From positions 1,116,001 through 1,180,000 of the forward strand of contig NZ_CP017754.1 of NCBI RefSeq assembly GCF_001854325.1: DNA of 64,000 bases, read 5' to 3'. The stretch is from Cupriavidus malaysiensis. GTDB taxonomy: Bacteria > Pseudomonadota > Gammaproteobacteria > Burkholderiales > Burkholderiaceae. The position numbers and the translations under genes were made by a program. The notes below the pieces were generated by a model. It searched no databases. It had not been told where the DNA came from and saw only the letters and a list, made by a program, of their open reading frames with translations. How positions within the stretch are numbered: position 1 is the stretch's first letter; the number at the start of each line of letters is the position of its first letter. Shown piece by piece: positions 61,429 to 64,000 of the stretch.

Positions 61429-62370
61429 TCAGATGCGCGCCGTGGCCACCGCGGCGCGCCGCGCATGGGCCAGCAGCACCGCCAGCGCGCAGCTGGCGAT
61501 GCGCGCGCGCACGCTGTCGGCGCGGCTGGTCAGCACGATGGGCACGCGCGCGCCCAGCACGATGCCGGCCGCTTCGGCGCCGGAGAGGAAGGTCAGCTGC
61601 TTGGCGAGCATATTGCCGGCCTCCAGGTCGGGCACCAGCAGGATATCGGGGTCGCCCGCCACTTCCGAAGCGATGCCCTTGGCCTCGGCGGCCGCCTGGC
61701 TGATGGCATTGTCGAAGGCGAGCGGGCCGTCCAGCACGCCGCCCTCGATCTGCCTGCGCCGGCTCATCATGCACAGCGCGGCGGCGTCGATGGTGGAGGG
61801 GATCTTGTCGGTCACCGTTTCGACCGCCGACAGGATGGCCACCTTGGGGCGGTCGATGCCGAGCACGCGCACCAGGTCGATGGCATTGCGGCAGATGTCG
61901 GCCTTGTCGTTGAGCGAGGGGAAGATATTGACCGCGGCGTCGGTGATGAAGAGCGCCTTGTGGTAGCTCGGCACGTCCATGGCGAACACATGCGACAGGC
62001 GCCGCTCGGTGCGCAGGCCGCTGCTGGCGCTGGTGACTTCGTGCAGCAGCTCGTCGGTATGCAGGCTGCCCTTCATCAGCAGTTCGGCCTCGCCCGCGCG
62101 CACCGCCTGCACCGCGCGTGCGGCGGCGGCGTGGCTGTGCGGTGCGTCGATGATCTGCGCGCCGCCGAGCGCGAGGTCGTGCGTGTCGGCGACCTCGCGG
62201 ATGCGGGAAGCGGGCCCCACCAGCAGCGGCTCGATCAGGCCGAGGCGCGCGGCCTGGAGCGCGCCGCCAAGCGAGGCGGCGTCGCAAGGATGGGCGACGG
62301 CGGTGGGGATGGCGGGTTGGCCGGCGCAGCGTGCCAGCAGGGCGGCGTACTTGTCGGTTGGCGTGTCCAT
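61429..62370 (-). CDS. pta: Phosphate acetyltransferase (short PTA/PTB form)
   Basis: A 313-residue phosphotransacetylase that makes acetyl phosphate from acetyl-CoA. The length is the short form without the DRTGG and DUF domains. Family strips are LLMKGSLHTDELLHEV, RLSHVFAMDVPSYHKALFITDAAVNIFPSL, DIPDILLVPDLEAGNMLAKQL-like parts and AAGIVLGARVPIVLTSRADS. First gene of a leftward pta-ackA operon; the 319-bp gap upstream is shared with a divergent DUF3141 gene. Substrate could include longer acyl groups. Confidence 0.92.
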   Translation of the reverse strand: MDTPTDKYAALLARCAGQPAIPTAVAHPCDAASLGGALQAARLGLIEPLLVGPASRIREVADTHDLALGGAQIIDAPHSHAAAARAVQAVRAGEAELLMKGSLHTDELLHEVTSASSGLRTERRLSHVFAMDVPSYHKALFITDAAVNIFPSLNDKADICRNAIDLVRVLGIDRPKVAILSAVETVTDKIPSTIDAAALCMMSRRRQIEGGVLDGPLAFDNAISQAAAEAKGIASEVAGDPDILLVPDLEAGNMLAKQLTFLSGAEAAGIVLGARVPIVLTSRADSVRARIASCALAVLLAHARRAAVATARI

Positions 62371-62689
62371 GGTGTCTCGCGGTATTTCACGGATTCGTCA
62401 TGCTGGCCGGGTGTTCGCGCTGTTCATACTGCAATGCGCAAAAAGCAGGACCAGTATAGGCCACATGTTGCGCTCCGCGGGGCATGTCTTTGTTGAGATG
62501 GCGCAAGAAATGCCCGGATTGCCTCGCTTGTGTGATTGCGGGTGCCATGACAAGCTGGTAGATTGCCCGTTGTTGCATAGCAGCATCCTGCGGCCCGCGA
62601 CGGCATTGCCAGACCTGCCCGGCACTTGCCGGCCGATGCCACGATAGCCGCCGCAGGGCGCCTGTGTGCTGGATCAAGGAGGCAAGCGA
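62371..62689. promoter_or_regulatory. Divergent promoter region of pta-ackA and DUF3141 genes
   Basis: A weak FNR/Anr-like site TTGAG-N4-CGCAA lies at 62493-62506 (7 of 10 matched positions against TTGAT-N4-ATCAA). pta-ackA with a DUF3141 gene is a low-oxygen set in Burkholderia, so such a site would make sense, but the match is poor. No clear sigma-70 hexamers were assigned. Confidence 0.35.
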
Positions 62690-64000
62690 GTGAACGCAAG
62701 CGAACCCGTCTCCCGCCACGGCCAGGCGGCCCCGGCGGAGCCCGCGCAGCCGGCGGCGCATGTCACGGCCGGCACAACGGCCCTCACACCCTTCATACCC
62801 TTCGCGCCCTTCGGGATGCCCGCCACCCTGCCGCTGCCGGCCTGGCCGCAGGCGGCCTGGGACTATGGCGTCGATGCCTGGCAGCGCATGGTGCTCACGC
62901 TCGACATCCTGCGCGAGCGCGGCAACCAGACCGTCGAGCACGAGCGCGAAGGCATGCCGCCGGTGCTGGTGTTCGACTATGAGATCGTGCTCGACGGACG
63001 CACGCTGCCCGATCCGGTCAACTACGCCCTGCTGCGCATCGTCGCGCCGGAAGGCGACGAGACCGATGACAGCAAGCGGCCCTTCGTCGTGATCGACCCG
63101 CGCGCCGGCCACGGGCCCGGCATCGGCGGCTTCAAGATCGACAGCGAGATCGGTATCGCGCTGCGTGGCGGCCATCCCTGCTACCTGGTGTCCTTCTTCC
63201 CCGAGCCCTGTCCCGGACAGACCATCGCGGCGGTGACGCGCGCCGAGGAAGTGTTCCTGCGCACCGTGGCCGAGCGCCACCCGCAGTCCGACGTCAAGCC
63301 CTTCGTCATCGGCAACTGCCAGGGCGGCTGGGCGCTGATGCTGCTCGCGGCGAGCGCGCCGGACCTGGTCGGCCCCATCCTGCTGGCCGGTTCACCGCTG
63401 GCCTACTGGTCCGGCCAGCGCGGGCGCAACCCGATGCGCTACAGCGGCGGGCTGCTGGGCGGTTCGTGGGCCTCGTCGTTCGCCGCCGACCTGGGCAACG
63501 GCCATTTCGACGGCGCCTACCTGGTGCAGAACTTCGAGCAGCTCAACCCGGCCAACGCGCTGTGGGAGAAGCTCTACAACCTCTACGCCAAGGCCGATAC
63601 CGAAGGGCCGCGCTTTCTCGACTTCGAGCGCTGGTGGGGCGGTCACTACCAGCTCAACCGCGACGAGATCGACTGGATCGTGCAGAACCTGTTCGTCGGC
63701 AACCGGCTGACCTCGGGCGAGCTGCGCAGCCCCGACGGCAAGTCGGTGATCGACCTGCGCAACGTGCGCTCGCCGATCGTGGTGTTCGCCTCCTGGGGCG
63801 ACAACATCACGCCGCCGCAGCAGGCGCTGAACTGGATTCCCGATCTCTACGCCGACGTCGACGAGATCGTCGCCAACGAGCAGGTGATCGTCTACTGCCT
63901 GCACGATTCCGTGGGCCACCTGGGCATCTTCGTTTCGTCCGGCGTGGCCAATCGCGAGCACACCGAACTGTTTTCAGCACTCGACCTGATCGACGTGCTG
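62690..64000 (+). CDS. DUF3141 protein, PHA-synthase-like alpha/beta hydrolase (partial)
   Basis: The first 437 residues of a protein that runs off the window. Start is GTG with AGGAGG eight bases upstream. The N-terminus is Pro/Ala-rich; from about residue 80 an alpha/beta hydrolase fold appears, with FVVIDPRAGHGPGIGGFK, then VIGNCQGGWALMLL, a G-x-C-x-G nucleophile box as in PHA synthases, and a C-terminal VFASWGDNITPPQQAL (Asp of the triad) and LHDSVGHLGIF (His). DUF3141 proteins lie beside pta-ackA in Burkholderiaceae and have been linked to low-oxygen growth and polyhydroxyalkanoate metabolism; the precise reaction is not settled. Confidence 0.85.
   Translation, partial: MNASEPVSRHGQAAPAEPAQPAAHVTAGTTALTPFIPFAPFGMPATLPLPAWPQAAWDYGVDAWQRMVLTLDILRERGNQTVEHEREGMPPVLVFDYEIVLDGRTLPDPVNYALLRIVAPEGDETDDSKRPFVVIDPRAGHGPGIGGFKIDSEIGIALRGGHPCYLVSFFPEPCPGQTIAAVTRAEEVFLRTVAERHPQSDVKPFVIGNCQGGWALMLLAASAPDLVGPILLAGSPLAYWSGQRGRNPMRYSGGLLGGSWASSFAADLGNGHFDGAYLVQNFEQLNPANALWEKLYNLYAKADTEGPRFLDFERWWGGHYQLNRDEIDWIVQNLFVGNRLTSGELRSPDGKSVIDLRNVRSPIVVFASWGDNITPPQQALNWIPDLYADVDEIVANEQVIVYCLHDSVGHLGIFVSSGVANREHTELFSALDLIDVL

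Overview
The window is high-GC, densely packed chromosomal DNA from a beta-proteobacterium of the Burkholderiaceae, most likely Cupriavidus or a close relative. Three things point there: the order exbB-exbD-lpxK-Trm112-kdsB-adk, the soluble NAD-linked formate dehydrogenase operon (fdsGBA-D) with a divergent FdsR-type regulator, and two tripartite-tricarboxylate-type (Bug) binding proteins. The base composition and codon use look uniform by eye, and I saw no tRNA, rRNA, CRISPR array, transposase or phage gene.

Layout. 1-8.5 kb: an MdtABC-type tripartite RND efflux operon (minus strand, MdtC cut by the window edge), divergent from an OmpR/EnvZ-type two-component pair. 8.6-26.5 kb: mixed housekeeping and transport genes (plsY, ybaK, a Bug receptor plus amidase with a GntR regulator and its operator, xerD-ogt, a second Bug receptor, a chalcone-isomerase-like protein, an AEC transporter, queG, tsaE-amiC, a bile-acid-type symporter with LysR, a methyltransferase/HTH pair, an SDR dehydrogenase). 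26.6-31.0 kb: the envelope/nucleotide operon exbB-exbD-lpxK-Trm112-kdsB-adk. 31.0-32.0 kb: an unusual divergent intergenic region carrying three evenly built 113-bp units plus one diverged unit, with two perfect DnaA boxes. 32-34.1 kb: xseA and sodB.

34.6-42.5 kb: an accessory catabolic cluster. A family III CoA-transferase and an acyl-CoA-dehydrogenase-fold enzyme form one operon. An aminotransferase, a ThDP enzyme and an M20 amidohydrolase form another. A LysR regulator lies between them. The dehydrogenase-fold enzyme has lost both usual catalytic glutamates and carries Arg84 and Gln246, the marks of 3-sulfinopropionyl-CoA desulfinase. Both operons have the same two-part promoter motif, so they are probably one regulon for degrading an organosulfinate or related compound.

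43-49.4 kb: small exported proteins with a lytic transglycosylase, LysR plus an M14 peptidase-like protein, a CorA/ZntB transporter and a PPK2 polyphosphate kinase. 49.7-56.3 kb: fdsR and fdsGBA-D, with no fdsC between fdsA and fdsD. 56.4-64 kb: a stand-alone GT51 transglycosylase, an SLC13 permease, a tyrosine phosphatase, pta-ackA, and a divergent DUF3141 protein with a PHA-synthase-like Cys box, cut by the right edge.

Repeats stand out. A mosaic GC-rich repeat family occurs at four intergenic sites (about 8.57, 34.4, 49.5 and 59.9 kb), three of them between convergent genes. A 153-bp MITE-like palindrome lies at 16.4 kb. Three hexanucleotide arrays lie next to gene starts or ends.
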